From Woeseia sp. (GTDB lineage: Bacteria; Pseudomonadota; Gammaproteobacteria; Steroidobacterales; Woeseiaceae), in assembly GCA_021773015.1 (NCBI GenBank), contig JAJFKW010000001.1:1905305-1969304 (forward strand): DNA of 64,000 nt, read 5' to 3'. This document shows positions 34,094 to 44,197 of this stretch, piece by piece; the stretch's first letter is position 1, and each line of letters starts with the position of its first letter. The notes below the pieces were generated by a model. That model was given only the letters and a program-made list of their open reading frames with translations. It was not told where the DNA came from and made no database searches. The translations under genes were made by a program, and so were the position numbers.

Positions 34094-36858
34094 TCCGACT
34101 GCTCCGCACGGGCGTTAGCATGTTTCGGCGGTGCTGGAGCGAAGTAGCCGACGACCAAAAGCAACGCCCCCACGCCAAGAAACGACACTATTCTTGCAAC
34201 AGTCCCTGTATTACCAAGATCCACCAAGAACAATTTAAGCACCACCAACGCCATCATCGCGGTGCCCGCAACCCAGACCCAACGTCGTGCATTGCGAGCG
34301 CCCCAAACCATTCCGGCAAAACCCAACATACCCCAATAAATAGACAATGCGGACTGCACATAACTCGAATTGGCGAGCGCCCGATCGCTCCAGGAAACGT
34401 CTGTAAAGTGATGTACGCCACGGGTAACAGCAATTGTAGTCAATATTAATGCGGCAACACTCCAGGCGCCAAGCGCGTACTTCACATCCAAAACCGCGAA
34501 CCGAGTGCTGGTTGCGTTTGCAGTCACAATGATACGAAGCGCGACTAGCAACCCAATGATAGTAAGCACGTCCAGTGGATTTAGAATCGGCACGTACGGT
34601 AACGGCGATGGATCACCGGGGCTATCAATGCCGCCAGCAATAAGCGCGAGGAGCGTCACAGAAATAATGGCGCCAGCCGCAGCCAAGTATGCGCTCCAAT
34701 AGCGCTGCAATGGCCAGGCGACTTTTTGTCGCGCGTAAACAATCATAATCGCAACGAGCGCGGCAGTGAACATTGCAGCGCTCGCAGACCACAATGCCGA
34801 CAGCGATGCCTGTGCCACGCGCCAATGCAACTCCTGCGCGGAGACTGTCACAATCATCACGACGCCAGCAGAATGCCAAACACCTTCGATCTTTCCGCGA
34901 CCGTCATCGTACGCATACAGCAATCCAAAGTGCGCAACGATAGCCGCTAACCAGGCCACCGCCCCGAATCCCGCGAATACGTGCCCGAAATTGATGTAGT
35001 AAAGCAATGCGATGAACGGGAGTATCGGCAAATAGGCCAACGTCGTGCGGCGAGCCGCAAGCCAATCATAGCGACGCGCAATCCAGGCCAGAATCGCCAC
35101 GCTGGTCGCGGCAAAAACAGTCAGAAAATGCACTGCGTTATCATTCGTTGTGCGCTCAAATATTTCCCAGGTGCCAATTGCTCCCCACCAAGCAAGCCCC
35201 CAAAGCAACAATGGCACCGACATGAATTGCTGACCTGTCATTGGTGACCTATCCGTCGCTAAATAACGCGCAGAGAATATTGACGCAACACTGATTAGCA
35301 TGCCGCCGATAAAATTTCCGTTGATGATCGGAATGCCCTCACCATGGGTCCAGCCATATTTGATGTAGGCAATTCCACCGGCAATAAGCAATACCGCGCC
35401 GCTCAACCGAGCCAGCGAACCCTGTTGTCGCACGCCAACCCAAATGAGCGCCGCGCCTTCCAAAGACCATGCAGCAGCGGTCCAGCGATCATCCAGCGCG
35501 AGCGGTATGGCGATGGTCGCGAACGCAATGGCAAGCGCAACATATGATTCGACCAAAAGCCGCATGCTGCTTCCTTGGCGACGGTGTAGTCCCGCAGCCA
35601 CCAGGATATAAAAAATCGCGACAGTGATCGCACTAACAGAAAGCCCGTTTTCCATTCCGTCAACCAGGCGCGACTGCAGCGCGAACGCGATGACGGGCGT
35701 GCCGAACACCAGGGTACCGTCAACCAGACCACGCAAGTTCGGTGGCTGACGATAAGCGAACAAAACCGCAATAGCCTGATAAAAAAGAAAGTAGATAATC
35801 AGAAACGGTTCAGTCGTCGCAAACAACCCGGGGCGATAGGATTCGTAGCCCCACAGCGACCCAACGCCGAAAGTGAAAATGAAGCCGATAATATTCAGGC
35901 CGCGCCATGTTTTGAACCATGCAATACCAAGCACGGCGCAATTGAGCAGCAGATAGTAGCTGAACAGCGCAATGTGATTGCCAGATCCGGTTGAGGTCAG
36001 TACGGGCGCGAGGAAACCACCGACGATGCCAAGGATTGCCAGCGCTTTGGCATCCTGCATAACAGCTAGAATTCCGGCGAACGCTGTGAGTACGACTAAA
36101 AGGAAAAACGCCAATGGGCCAGGCAACAATGGGTGTAGTCGAAATGCCGCAAAAATTATAAGAAACAGGATTCCGATGCCACCACCTTGCAGGCTCAATG
36201 CATAGACGCGCATTCGGTCGCGAAGCCGCCAGCCAACGGTCATTAACGCAATCGCGATTGCAGCGACTGCCAGGTAGCGTAACTCGATGGGCAAAGAGAA
36301 GATTTTTCGCTCAACCGCGTACTTTAGTAAGAATGCGACACCGAAAAAGGAAATGATGACGCCAACTTTCACCGGAACGTTGCCAGTCGTTATCCATTCC
36401 TTTGCGAGAATGAATAATCGGTCAAACGTATTTGATTTGTGTGGCGTTGCTTGCACCGGCGTGTGCGCAACAAGATTGATTTCGACGGCAGGCACTTCCA
36501 ATGGCTTTTGTGTAGTGCCGGCGCTTTGCTCCGGCGCTGCATCGTCCGCTATCTCTTGTGCCACCTCTTCCGCCACCGACTTCGGACTGAGATCTTCAGG
36601 TTTATTCGCATGATCTGCAACTACGTTTGCAGGAGGAAATGCGGCATGTGTTATTTCCTTGCGCAATACCTCAAGCTGTTTAGCCAACGTGTGATTCTGT
36701 GTGACCAGGTAGCCCAGCAAGCCACCGACAATGAGCCCAAATAGAGGACTGCCAAAGCCACCGAGCATTGCGCCGAGAATACAACCGACGATTATCAAAC
36801 CTACTTGCATTGACAGACCAGCCTTCGAAGCGACCTTCGTGGTTTGCGATGTACGCAT
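34090..36858 (-). CDS. DUF2339 polytopic membrane protein
   Basis: About 922 residues with more than twenty hydrophobic segments. An N-terminal hydrophobic hairpin is followed by a short coiled region (LAKQLEVLRKEI), a Pro/Ala/Glu-rich linker, and the DUF2339 core from about 155 (WITTGNVPVKVGVIISFFGV and RVYALSLQGGGIGILFL). The ATG at 36858 is used; a GTG six bases upstream is an equal alternative. The function is unknown. It is coupled to the downstream DUF3999 gene. Confidence 0.85.
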   Translation of the reverse strand: MRTSQTTKVASKAGLSMQVGLIIVGCILGAMLGGFGSPLFGLIVGGLLGYLVTQNHTLAKQLEVLRKEITHAAFPPANVVADHANKPEDLSPKSVAEEVAQEIADDAAPEQSAGTTQKPLEVPAVEINLVAHTPVQATPHKSNTFDRLFILAKEWITTGNVPVKVGVIISFFGVAFLLKYAVERKIFSLPIELRYLAVAAIAIALMTVGWRLRDRMRVYALSLQGGGIGILFLIIFAAFRLHPLLPGPLAFFLLVVLTAFAGILAVMQDAKALAILGIVGGFLAPVLTSTGSGNHIALFSYYLLLNCAVLGIAWFKTWRGLNIIGFIFTFGVGSLWGYESYRPGLFATTEPFLIIYFLFYQAIAVLFAYRQPPNLRGLVDGTLVFGTPVIAFALQSRLVDGMENGLSVSAITVAIFYILVAAGLHRRQGSSMRLLVESYVALAIAFATIAIPLALDDRWTAAAWSLEGAALIWVGVRQQGSLARLSGAVLLIAGGIAYIKYGWTHGEGIPIINGNFIGGMLISVASIFSARYLATDRSPMTGQQFMSVPLLLWGLAWWGAIGTWEIFERTTNDNAVHFLTVFAATSVAILAWIARRYDWLAARRTTLAYLPILPFIALLYYINFGHVFAGFGAVAWLAAIVAHFGLLYAYDDGRGKIEGVWHSAGVVMIVTVSAQELHWRVAQASLSALWSASAAMFTAALVAIMIVYARQKVAWPLQRYWSAYLAAAGAIISVTLLALIAGGIDSPGDPSPLPYVPILNPLDVLTIIGLLVALRIIVTANATSTRFAVLDVKYALGAWSVAALILTTIAVTRGVHHFTDVSWSDRALANSSYVQSALSIYWGMLGFAGMVWGARNARRWVWVAGTAMMALVVLKLFLVDLGNTGTVARIVSFLGVGALLLVVGYFAPAPPKHANARAEQSE

Positions 36859-37025
36859 ATTCACCCAGCGGCGTCACTTAATAAAGGACGTAAGCCATTG
36901 TATTCGTGGGAATCGCCGTTTCACAGCGGCTATCGACCGCGTTGCCCGCCGCGGCCGGGCAGCAATCTGCAAGAAACTGCGCTGTGCGGTGTTAGAGTGG
37001 CTGCCTCGATTCGTCGGAACTCGCT

Positions 37026-37904
37026 ATGCGTTTGCTACTGATTATTTGTGTGTTGGTTTCGCTTGCAGCAAGCGCTGAGGCGGATGAGCAGCGCGCCGGC
37101 CCAACAGGCGGTACGCTACTATTGGCTGGCGGCAATCTTTCCAACCCAAAAATATTCGCAAAATTTCTGGAATTTGCCGGTGGTAGCGACGCCAATTTGG
37201 TCATCATCCCAACTGCAATGCCGGACGAGTATCTCAACGAACCAGGTTTCGAGTCAGAACTTATCGATTCTTTTCGCAACCATGGATTTCAAAATATCTC
37301 GATCTTGCATACCCGCGATACGCGACAGGCCGACAGTCAATCGTTTGTTGATAGAATTGACGACGCTGACGCCATTTGGTTTACCGGCGGGCGTCAGTGG
37401 CGCATCGCCGACGGGTTTCTAAACACACGATCGCATCAAGCGCTGCGAGGCCTGCTGGAGCGCGGTGGCATTATTGGCGGCAGCTCCGCCGGTGCAACCA
37501 TTCAAGGCTCTTATCTGGCACGCGGCGATACTAAAACCAATACTGTAATGATGGGGGATCACGAGCATGGGCTTGGTTTTCTCGTAGATGTTGCGATCGA
37601 TCAGCATCTTTTGAGGCTCAATCGCCAATACGACATATTTGAGATTATCCGAGCCAAACCCGAACTTTTAGGACTAGGAATAGACGAAGACACAGCGATC
37701 ATCGTGCAGGATGGCATTTTTGAAGTTGTCGGCTCGAGTTTTGTCGCCGTTTATGACGGAACATTTAGTAGAATCGTCCATGACACAAACGACTGGTCGA
37801 AGTGGCACATCGAAGTCAAACCGCTGGCGGCCGATAGCAACAAGTTCTATCTACTTGGCGAAGGCCGTCGCTATGACCTACAGCGGCGGTTGCCAGTAAA
37901 GTAG
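37026..37904 (+). CDS. Exported cyanophycinase-like peptidase (S51)
   Basis: 292 residues with a signal peptide ending near AEA (about 19). A peptidase S51 fold follows: GGTLLLAGGN, TGGRQWRIAD near 120, nucleophile Ser154 in GGSSAGA and the DQH motif with His194. Relatives (CphE) hydrolyse cyanophycin (Asp-Arg polymer) outside the cell. No cyanophycin synthetase is in the window, so it may use polymer from other organisms or act on a different beta-Asp peptide. A GGAA-type ribosome site precedes the ATG. Confidence 0.85.
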   Translation: MRLLLIICVLVSLAASAEADEQRAGPTGGTLLLAGGNLSNPKIFAKFLEFAGGSDANLVIIPTAMPDEYLNEPGFESELIDSFRNHGFQNISILHTRDTRQADSQSFVDRIDDADAIWFTGGRQWRIADGFLNTRSHQALRGLLERGGIIGGSSAGATIQGSYLARGDTKTNTVMMGDHEHGLGFLVDVAIDQHLLRLNRQYDIFEIIRAKPELLGLGIDEDTAIIVQDGIFEVVGSSFVAVYDGTFSRIVHDTNDWSKWHIEVKPLAADSNKFYLLGEGRRYDLQRRLPVK

Positions 37905-38021
37905 CAGGTCGCGACCACATCGCTTTGATGTGCTTTGAGTATTTTGGGCATCAGCCAGACTGCGAAACAGCTATACAACAAGAATGCGGTCCTGGCTTGC
38001 AGGATATTAAGGAATTACCAA

Positions 38022-38534
38022 ATGATAAGAGGCAGGATTTTTGTAGCGGTATTCGTCTTCGCACTGTCCGCTCAAGGACACGTGTTTGCCCAAGATTCAT
38101 CTGCGATGATGCAAAAAGAGCAGAGTGGCGTGCCATTGTCATCGTCGGTGGACCGTCACATGTGTGAACCGGATGGCATTGCCGTCGGCGGCTACGATTT
38201 GATCAGCTATCGTCAAGACGACGGGCCGATCGTCGGCGACGCGGAATTTGCGGTGGTGTACGCGGATTCTACGTTCCTGTTTTCGAGCCGCGAGAACAGC
38301 GACGCCTTTAACGCGAGCCCGGAGAAGTATCTGCCAGAATACAATGGCTTCTGTGCAATTACGCTCGCCCTAGGGCGAGTCACCTGTCCACAATACGATA
38401 ACTTCAAAATTGAGGACGATCGGCTCCTGCTTTTTGAAGTGACCGGATTTACCAATGGCCGGACGCTTTGGAATAGCGACTCATCGAAATTTCGCGCCAA
38501 CGCGGACACAAATTACGGCAAGTTGTTTGAATAG
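38022..38534 (+). CDS. Exported YHS-domain protein
   Basis: 170 residues from the ATG at 38022 (AAGGA upstream). Signal peptide to about 24 (VFA). The YHS domain shows AVGGYDLISY, FLFSSRENSDAFNASPEKYLPEY-type spacing and NGFCAITLALG, followed by a TLWNSD tail. YHS proteins often bind metal or serve copper/heme or TRAP-linked systems. It lies two bases before the TAXI-type lipoprotein, so the two are probably cotranscribed. Confidence 0.8.
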   Translation: MIRGRIFVAVFVFALSAQGHVFAQDSSAMMQKEQSGVPLSSSVDRHMCEPDGIAVGGYDLISYRQDDGPIVGDAEFAVVYADSTFLFSSRENSDAFNASPEKYLPEYNGFCAITLALGRVTCPQYDNFKIEDDRLLLFEVTGFTNGRTLWNSDSSKFRANADTNYGKLFE

Positions 38535-38536
38535 AC

Positions 38537-39775
38537 ATGCGCGCACGTTTGGCTATTTTTCTATGTATTGCATTTTCTTTTGCGGCACTTGTAAGTTGCA
38601 CAAAAGAACAACGCCGATTAACGTTGGCGCATTCGACAGAGGAACCTGCACCTTCGATAGCTGATATAATCAGCACAAGTCTAGCTGCCCACGATCTCGA
38701 CCTCTCATTGGAAGAAATTCCGAACAGCACCGACATCGTTCGTGCAATTCTTGATGGCGAACTCGATCTGGGTATTATCGAAGAACCCGATCACGCGTTG
38801 CCAGGCATCGTGACGATTGCGCCGCTCTATCCCAGTGTATTGCACGTGTTGCATCGTAAGACTGACGACCCGAAAGATTTTGCGGACGTCGTCAGAAACC
38901 ACTCAGTGTATGCCGGCCCAATTGGTGGCGCTGCGCATCGCCTTCTAGAACAACTCGCTGACGATTTTGACGTCGCTAGATCGCAGTACAAGATCCTCGA
39001 TAATCCGTGGATCGTCGAGCCCGACGTATACTTTATCTTCGGCGGACTATTGTCGGCAGACAGCATTTCACAGCTAAGCAAGTTTCAGTTATATAGCTTT
39101 GCTCGCCATGATGACGTCGATGGCGGTTCAGTTGCCGATGGCATTGTATTAAAACACCACCACCTTGAGTCATTTCTTCTACCGCGTAAGATTTACTATT
39201 CGATGAACGACGAATCCGTCGTTACACTGGCCATACGCTCTGCCCTCATCGCAAATGAAAACTTCGACAATGATTTGGGCTTCAAAATCGCGTCCCATCT
39301 TTTCAACAACGCTCAGGAAATCGGTAGGGATTACCCTTTAGTTACTCATGAGCTCAACGTGGATCTCAATGCCGCTGACCTAATGTTGCCATTGCACGCC
39401 GGCAGCCGGCGCTTCCTTGAACGCGACATGCCCGGTTTCGTTGAGCGATATGTTGACGTCATTGCACTTGTCTTGACAGTTGTATTAGCGATCCTCAGTG
39501 GCTTGTTTACGCTCTACCGCCGTCAGCAACAGGCCAAGAAGGACCGGGTTGATGATTACTATGAGAAACTTTTGCTCATCCGCGACGGCGCGGAAGGTAC
39601 GTCAGATCGTGAAAATTTACGCGCCGCCAGACGTCAGACACTGACAGTGCAACAGGATGTGCTTAGCCTATTGATCGATGAACGAATCGCCGCGGATACC
39701 AGCCTGATGGCGTTTCTCAGCCTGTCCAACCAAATCATAAACGAACTCGATCATCGAATTGACTACCGGCTGTAG
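38537..39775 (+). CDS. TAXI-type solute-binding lipoprotein with C-terminal membrane helix
   Basis: 412 residues. Lipobox LVSC with Cys21 predicts a lipoprotein. The next 280 residues resemble TAXI-family TRAP-binding proteins (IIEEPDHALPGIVTIAPLYPSVLHVLHRK; GPIGGAAHRLLEQL). A membrane helix (about 308-330) is then followed by a charged helical tail of about 80 residues. No TAXI permease is near, so it is an orphan, perhaps a sensor-like binding protein rather than a transporter part. It follows the YHS gene by two bases. Confidence 0.75.
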   Translation: MRARLAIFLCIAFSFAALVSCTKEQRRLTLAHSTEEPAPSIADIISTSLAAHDLDLSLEEIPNSTDIVRAILDGELDLGIIEEPDHALPGIVTIAPLYPSVLHVLHRKTDDPKDFADVVRNHSVYAGPIGGAAHRLLEQLADDFDVARSQYKILDNPWIVEPDVYFIFGGLLSADSISQLSKFQLYSFARHDDVDGGSVADGIVLKHHHLESFLLPRKIYYSMNDESVVTLAIRSALIANENFDNDLGFKIASHLFNNAQEIGRDYPLVTHELNVDLNAADLMLPLHAGSRRFLERDMPGFVERYVDVIALVLTVVLAILSGLFTLYRRQQQAKKDRVDDYYEKLLLIRDGAEGTSDRENLRAARRQTLTVQQDVLSLLIDERIAADTSLMAFLSLSNQIINELDHRIDYRL

Positions 39776-39789
39776 GACACGTCTGTTTC

Positions 39790-40542
39790 TCAGTTGCTTA
39801 TCCAGCCTCCGGCCGCCTGCAGCGGTGCGAGTTCCGCTTCATTGGAAACCCAAAAGGCCAATGCATAACGTTCGGCGGTCGTATTGCTAGCCGGGCGCTG
39901 CAGCGACGCAGTATAACGATCCCCGTTGCGTTGCATTGCGGTAGTCGCATGCCGTAGCACGACGAAGTCATGGCTCAGCTTGCGTCCTGCATTTTCACCC
40001 GCTCTTACTCTTGACTCGAGACCGAAGCCAAGAAGCGCAACATTCGCCACAAGATTATCTGCAAGCTTATCGTCAGTCGGTACGAAACGCAGCGTAACGG
40101 AATCGTCCTTAACGTGGCCAACCAGCGCCCCGACGTCGTCACTGACGACGCGGCCAGGCGCTGCGTAGCCGAAATTTCGCCACTCTTTGCCATTGGCGAC
40201 AAGGCCCGGCGTGTAGATGGTTGCCTGGCTGTTTTCCCTGGCGATTCTACGCTGCCGGTCTGCGAATTCCGGCTGCGCGAAGCGATCTTTCCAGCCAATG
40301 TAATCCCAGTAATCCACGTGAAACACAATCGGAATGAGTTGCTCCCACAGTGCCGGATGTTCCTGCAAATTACTTGCCCATACATCGGCGGGGGGACAAC
40401 TGCTGCAGCCCTCAGAGGTGTACAACTCGATCAACCTGGCCTGTGACAGCCCGCTGCGAATAACAGTATCGGCAAATGAGTTCACGCTAATGAAGGTGAA
40501 TGTAAGGAGTAATCCAAGGCGGAGATATTTAGCATGCTTCAT
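39790..40542 (-). CDS. Exported DUF1223 thioredoxin-like protein
   Basis: 250 residues. Signal peptide ends near SFA (about 24). The hallmark LIELYTSEGCSSCPPAD gives a CxxC pair (Cys46, Cys49) in a thioredoxin-like fold, typical of DUF1223. A periplasmic redox or cofactor role is possible, but no function is established. It converges with the TAXI lipoprotein gene 14 bases away. Confidence 0.85.
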   Translation of the reverse strand: MKHAKYLRLGLLLTFTFISVNSFADTVIRSGLSQARLIELYTSEGCSSCPPADVWASNLQEHPALWEQLIPIVFHVDYWDYIGWKDRFAQPEFADRQRRIARENSQATIYTPGLVANGKEWRNFGYAAPGRVVSDDVGALVGHVKDDSVTLRFVPTDDKLADNLVANVALLGFGLESRVRAGENAGRKLSHDFVVLRHATTAMQRNGDRYTASLQRPASNTTAERYALAFWVSNEAELAPLQAAGGWISN

Positions 40543-40717
40543 GGTTTCTGGCCTACGTGGTTTCTTGGCGATCTCAATTCAATTGACCTTCCGCAACCGC
40601 CCATTATTACTGGCTGTTACGGTTTTATGCTTATTTCCGACTGGAATAATTGGTGGCCGTGACATTTTCTGAAAAAGAGTTACTATTTGGAAACCCGGCG
40701 ATTATTTGAGGTGCCAC

Positions 40718-40978
40718 ATGATCTACAGGGTATTTTTAGTACTTCTGCTTGCAGGCTGTGCGCCAAGCATGGAAAAGCTCACCGAAGAGGCTGAAAAAAC
40801 CGGTGACTGGACCGCGGTCAACGCTCGCATGGCAACCATAGAGAAAGAAAAAAGCTTGCGCCCAGAATCCTGCGGTCGTAATGAACGATATTGGTGCGAC
40901 GAAGCAAATAATCGAGAGGGCTGCCGTTGTGTCGATGACGAAGACGCGCAGGAAGCACTGCGGGGCATGGGCTTCTAG
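40718..40978 (+). CDS. Small lipoprotein
   Basis: 86 residues from the ATG at 40718, chosen because TGAGGTG lies just upstream. MIYRVFLVLLLAGC is a signal with lipobox Cys14. The mature part is charged and has five further cysteines (at about 52-71), likely two disulfides or a metal site. The gene is divergent from the DUF1223 gene. No family is recognised. Confidence 0.7.
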   Translation: MIYRVFLVLLLAGCAPSMEKLTEEAEKTGDWTAVNARMATIEKEKSLRPESCGRNERYWCDEANNREGCRCVDDEDAQEALRGMGF

Positions 40979-41171
40979 AAGCCGCTGTCGGTTCTCTGAG
41001 ATGTCGAGGTCGGCGCCCCCTGCGGCGCATTAAATTGCGCCAAATCAAATACTTGCCGTAGCCAAGGCAGCCCGGAACATTTCCTCAGTTATTCCTAAGG
41101 GCATCATCAAGCAACAACGTCTGTATTCACCGAAATTGACCGTCAGCGATATCTGACCTTGGAGAATCTGG

Positions 41172-42191
41172 ATGAAGTACTACACCTTTCTTGCTTGCGC
41201 TACGTTGATTGCGTTTGCAGACACCAGCGTGGCGACGACGATAGAGGACGCCGCAGCAGGCTATACCATTGAATTACCTGACGGATTTACCGAAATGGAC
41301 CGTCGAAATGCCGCCGGGACCACGGTCATTAATTTCGGTAAAGACGGGGCGCCCGTTATCACTTTGAGTGCTATTCCTCTGGAAACCGGATTTGACGACA
41401 ACGCCGAACTTTTTGAGATGCAAACGGAGACTATCGAGGAAACCCTCGGCGGGACCATGACGGTACTCGAATTGCACGACTTCGAACTCGGCGGAATGCC
41501 GGCGCGTTGGGGATGGATGGAAAAAACCGACTCGGACTACGGCAAGGTATATGCCGGGGTCGGCGCGGTAGAACTCGACGACATTCAAGTAACATTCTCC
41601 GCCGCAATCCGAGACGAGCTACACGCCGAATGGCAAGGCGCTATCGAGACATCTTTCTTGAGCATCCGTAATCATGGTGACGAAATCGGCGAAGTGCAAA
41701 ATAGAGTCGCGGCGAACCGGTCCAAAGCCGAAGAGGTCGTGCTCGCAGAAGCCTCAACCTACGACCATCCGCTGTTCTCACTCGATCTACCCAAAGGTTG
41801 GGAAGCGACGACGAACTCTACGAATCCAAAGGCTATCAACATGGCCCTATTGAAGAGGCCGCCAGGTAACACAGTAACGGTCCTTTGCCTAAGTGGCTTT
41901 GGCGCAAGCAAAAAAGGTATGGAAGAAGCGGTCGCGTCAGGCATGTCAAGCAACATCCCGAATATCGATCTGCTCAGACAGGACACGGTAAAGGCGGCAA
42001 ACGGCAAAAAGACCAAACTATCTATTTATCAAGGAAAAACGGAGTCACAGGGTACAACCGTAGTGCTAAACGGAGTCACTGGTACGCTGAAGCATAAGAA
42101 GTGTCATCTCGGCTTCATTGGTCTAAGTCCTGCTGTCGCCGGAAATCAACTCGTCGATGAAATGCTGGGGATAGTCAAATCCGTGCACTGA
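41172..42191 (+). CDS. Exported two-repeat protein of unknown function
   Basis: 339 residues. Signal peptide to about 21. Two related domains: one opens AAAGYTIELPDGFTEMD and the other YDHPLFSLDLPKGWEATT, as in PsbP/DcrB-like proteins, suggesting an internal duplication. No catalytic residues are clear. TTGGAGAA precedes the ATG. It ends 11 bases before the propeller protein, so the two are likely cotranscribed. Confidence 0.65.
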   Translation: MKYYTFLACATLIAFADTSVATTIEDAAAGYTIELPDGFTEMDRRNAAGTTVINFGKDGAPVITLSAIPLETGFDDNAELFEMQTETIEETLGGTMTVLELHDFELGGMPARWGWMEKTDSDYGKVYAGVGAVELDDIQVTFSAAIRDELHAEWQGAIETSFLSIRNHGDEIGEVQNRVAANRSKAEEVVLAEASTYDHPLFSLDLPKGWEATTNSTNPKAINMALLKRPPGNTVTVLCLSGFGASKKGMEEAVASGMSSNIPNIDLLRQDTVKAANGKKTKLSIYQGKTESQGTTVVLNGVTGTLKHKKCHLGFIGLSPAVAGNQLVDEMLGIVKSVH

Positions 42192-42202
42192 TCCTCACCG
42201 CG

Positions 42203-44140
42203 ATGCTCTGTTGCTGCCTTCTGCTAGATCCTCAGCCGGGACATGCAGGCCTGCTTGATCGCTGGGATCTGCCGGTCGAACAACCGGTATCCACATCGGA
42301 AGAAAACTTGCAGCGGCGACTCAAACGCCGCGGGCAAGCGCTTTGGAAGATTCCACTGGGCACTGCCTTCGTGGAAGATCTGCGGTGGGTTGGCGATGGG
42401 CGAATTTATGTCAGTCTCAGAGATGAGGACGCCAAGCTTGGCAATCTCGATCATATGGTAATTAACGCGAGTGACGGTTCAGTCCTCTGGCGTAGTAAAC
42501 GCCCCCGGGCTGCAGACAGATTCTCTGTTTTACACGCTGCCGAAGACATACTGCTTATTAACATTGATGCAGCAAACGGCCAACGAGTCTTGACTGGACT
42601 ATCGATACGTACAGGCGAAGAAGTCTGGTCGCGTAAATATAAACCGCACAGAAAACACGGTCACATTGCTGCGACCGTCGTCGCGGCGGAAAATCTCGTT
42701 ATCGCGGTCGATCCGCGAAAAAGGAGTGCCAGCGCGATCCGGCTTAGTGATGGTACGGATATCTGGCGCCGAAACTATTCGAAGTCCGATGAAAGCCCAA
42801 GGTCGTTTTTGAGCGATGGTTTTCGGGTATGGGATCCGAACGGCACATTCACAGCGGTAAACCCTCAAGATGGTCAGAGCCTGTGGGATCAAACAACGGC
42901 TGTAAGCATTGATTCGGGCGCACCGCCGCAGAGTTCTGCCGATCACGTTGTTGCCCGCAGCTCTAAGCATGACGTTCTGCTGCTAGATGCACATTCCGGC
43001 GAGATTGTATGGCAAACACGGCTACCCGGCTCCGTCGAAATCACCAATCTCTATCCTTACGGCAATCGAATTTATGTTCGAGGAAGAAGCGACGCAGGAG
43101 AGGATACCGAATCCAATTACCTATTTGCGCTCAATCATAGCGACGGCAGAATTGATTGGCAGCATGAGACCGCAGATCCGAGTTTGAGCAACATTGTCGA
43201 ACACGGAGGTTTCGTATACCACGCAAGCGGCGCTGACGTATTCAAGGTCAATCAAGCAACCGGGCAACAGATTCTCAAGAGGCGAGTGACCGATACCGGT
43301 CGAACCTACCCGGTTCGATTGCGTGCGGCTGAAAAGCACCTCGTCTACATTGGCGAACTAGTGATAGCAGGCTTGAGATACGACGATGGCGCTATTCTGT
43401 TCAAACACGGCGTGACACCAATATCGGCCGACACCAGCCTGAACGCGCTAGATGTATCGATTCCGCGCCTGCAAAAACAACTGGGAGCAAATACATCTGG
43501 ACCGGGACTTCAACTTGGCGAGGCGCAGCGCTATCAGAATATGGCCAACGCTTATCATCGACAGGCACAGAATTATCGGAGCAGTGCTTTTATGTCCGCA
43601 AGCAGCGGTAACAAAAGCAGCGCGGACAACGCACGTTTTCGCGCGATAGAGGCTCAGGCCGCAAGTCGCGCGGCATCGGCGCACGCACGCACGATGGCCG
43701 GTGTTGAAATGGCGATGTCGGTGATGAATTTGGCGATGGAAATGCAAAAAGCCTGGAAGCGGGCGGGCATTCAAGCCATCGCTGATCGGCAAATTTTGTT
43801 TCGCAACTCCATACTGTCAAACTACGCTGCAGCCGAAAATATTGACTACGTCTATCGGCCACAAAATAGATTCAAGTCCTCGGACAACAACTTTGTTGGC
43901 GTTCAGGTGGTCAATTTGGAATCTGGCGCACGCCGCTTTAACTACCTGTCACCAACGTATCGCAGCTACGGCTTGTGGAATCTCATCGACTTCGAGCGCT
44001 CCGTCGTTATTCATCACGGTATTGGGCTTGATTCTACCGATTACCATTACAGTGAAGAGCGCCGCCCGGCCATCCTTGCGCCAAAGATAAAGACGATAGA
44101 AAATTTCCTGATTGCAGCGCCCATTCGATTGCCAAAGTAA
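42203..44140 (+). CDS. Exported PQQ-like beta-propeller protein with C-terminal helical region
   Basis: 645 residues. The N-terminus is a short signal-like segment (LCCCLLL...GHAG); a CTG at 42188 would lengthen it. About seven propeller blades carry the PQQ-repeat ending DGxxLW or TGEEVW (for example DGSVLWRSK, TGEEVWSRK, DGTDIWRRN, SGEIVWQTR, DGRIDWQHE). Residues about 430-535 are Ala/Gln-rich and helical. The last 100 residues again look beta-type. PQQ cofactor residues of alcohol dehydrogenases were not identified, so a binding/scaffold role like BamB is more likely than an enzyme. Confidence 0.75.
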   Translation: MLCCCLLLDPQPGHAGLLDRWDLPVEQPVSTSEENLQRRLKRRGQALWKIPLGTAFVEDLRWVGDGRIYVSLRDEDAKLGNLDHMVINASDGSVLWRSKRPRAADRFSVLHAAEDILLINIDAANGQRVLTGLSIRTGEEVWSRKYKPHRKHGHIAATVVAAENLVIAVDPRKRSASAIRLSDGTDIWRRNYSKSDESPRSFLSDGFRVWDPNGTFTAVNPQDGQSLWDQTTAVSIDSGAPPQSSADHVVARSSKHDVLLLDAHSGEIVWQTRLPGSVEITNLYPYGNRIYVRGRSDAGEDTESNYLFALNHSDGRIDWQHETADPSLSNIVEHGGFVYHASGADVFKVNQATGQQILKRRVTDTGRTYPVRLRAAEKHLVYIGELVIAGLRYDDGAILFKHGVTPISADTSLNALDVSIPRLQKQLGANTSGPGLQLGEAQRYQNMANAYHRQAQNYRSSAFMSASSGNKSSADNARFRAIEAQAASRAASAHARTMAGVEMAMSVMNLAMEMQKAWKRAGIQAIADRQILFRNSILSNYAAAENIDYVYRPQNRFKSSDNNFVGVQVVNLESGARRFNYLSPTYRSYGLWNLIDFERSVVIHHGIGLDSTDYHYSEERRPAILAPKIKTIENFLIAAPIRLPK

Positions 44141-44197
44141 GTCGCTGTACTGGCGGCCTGGCATCAGCCACGGCATTCGTTTTGCGTATCCTAGGGA

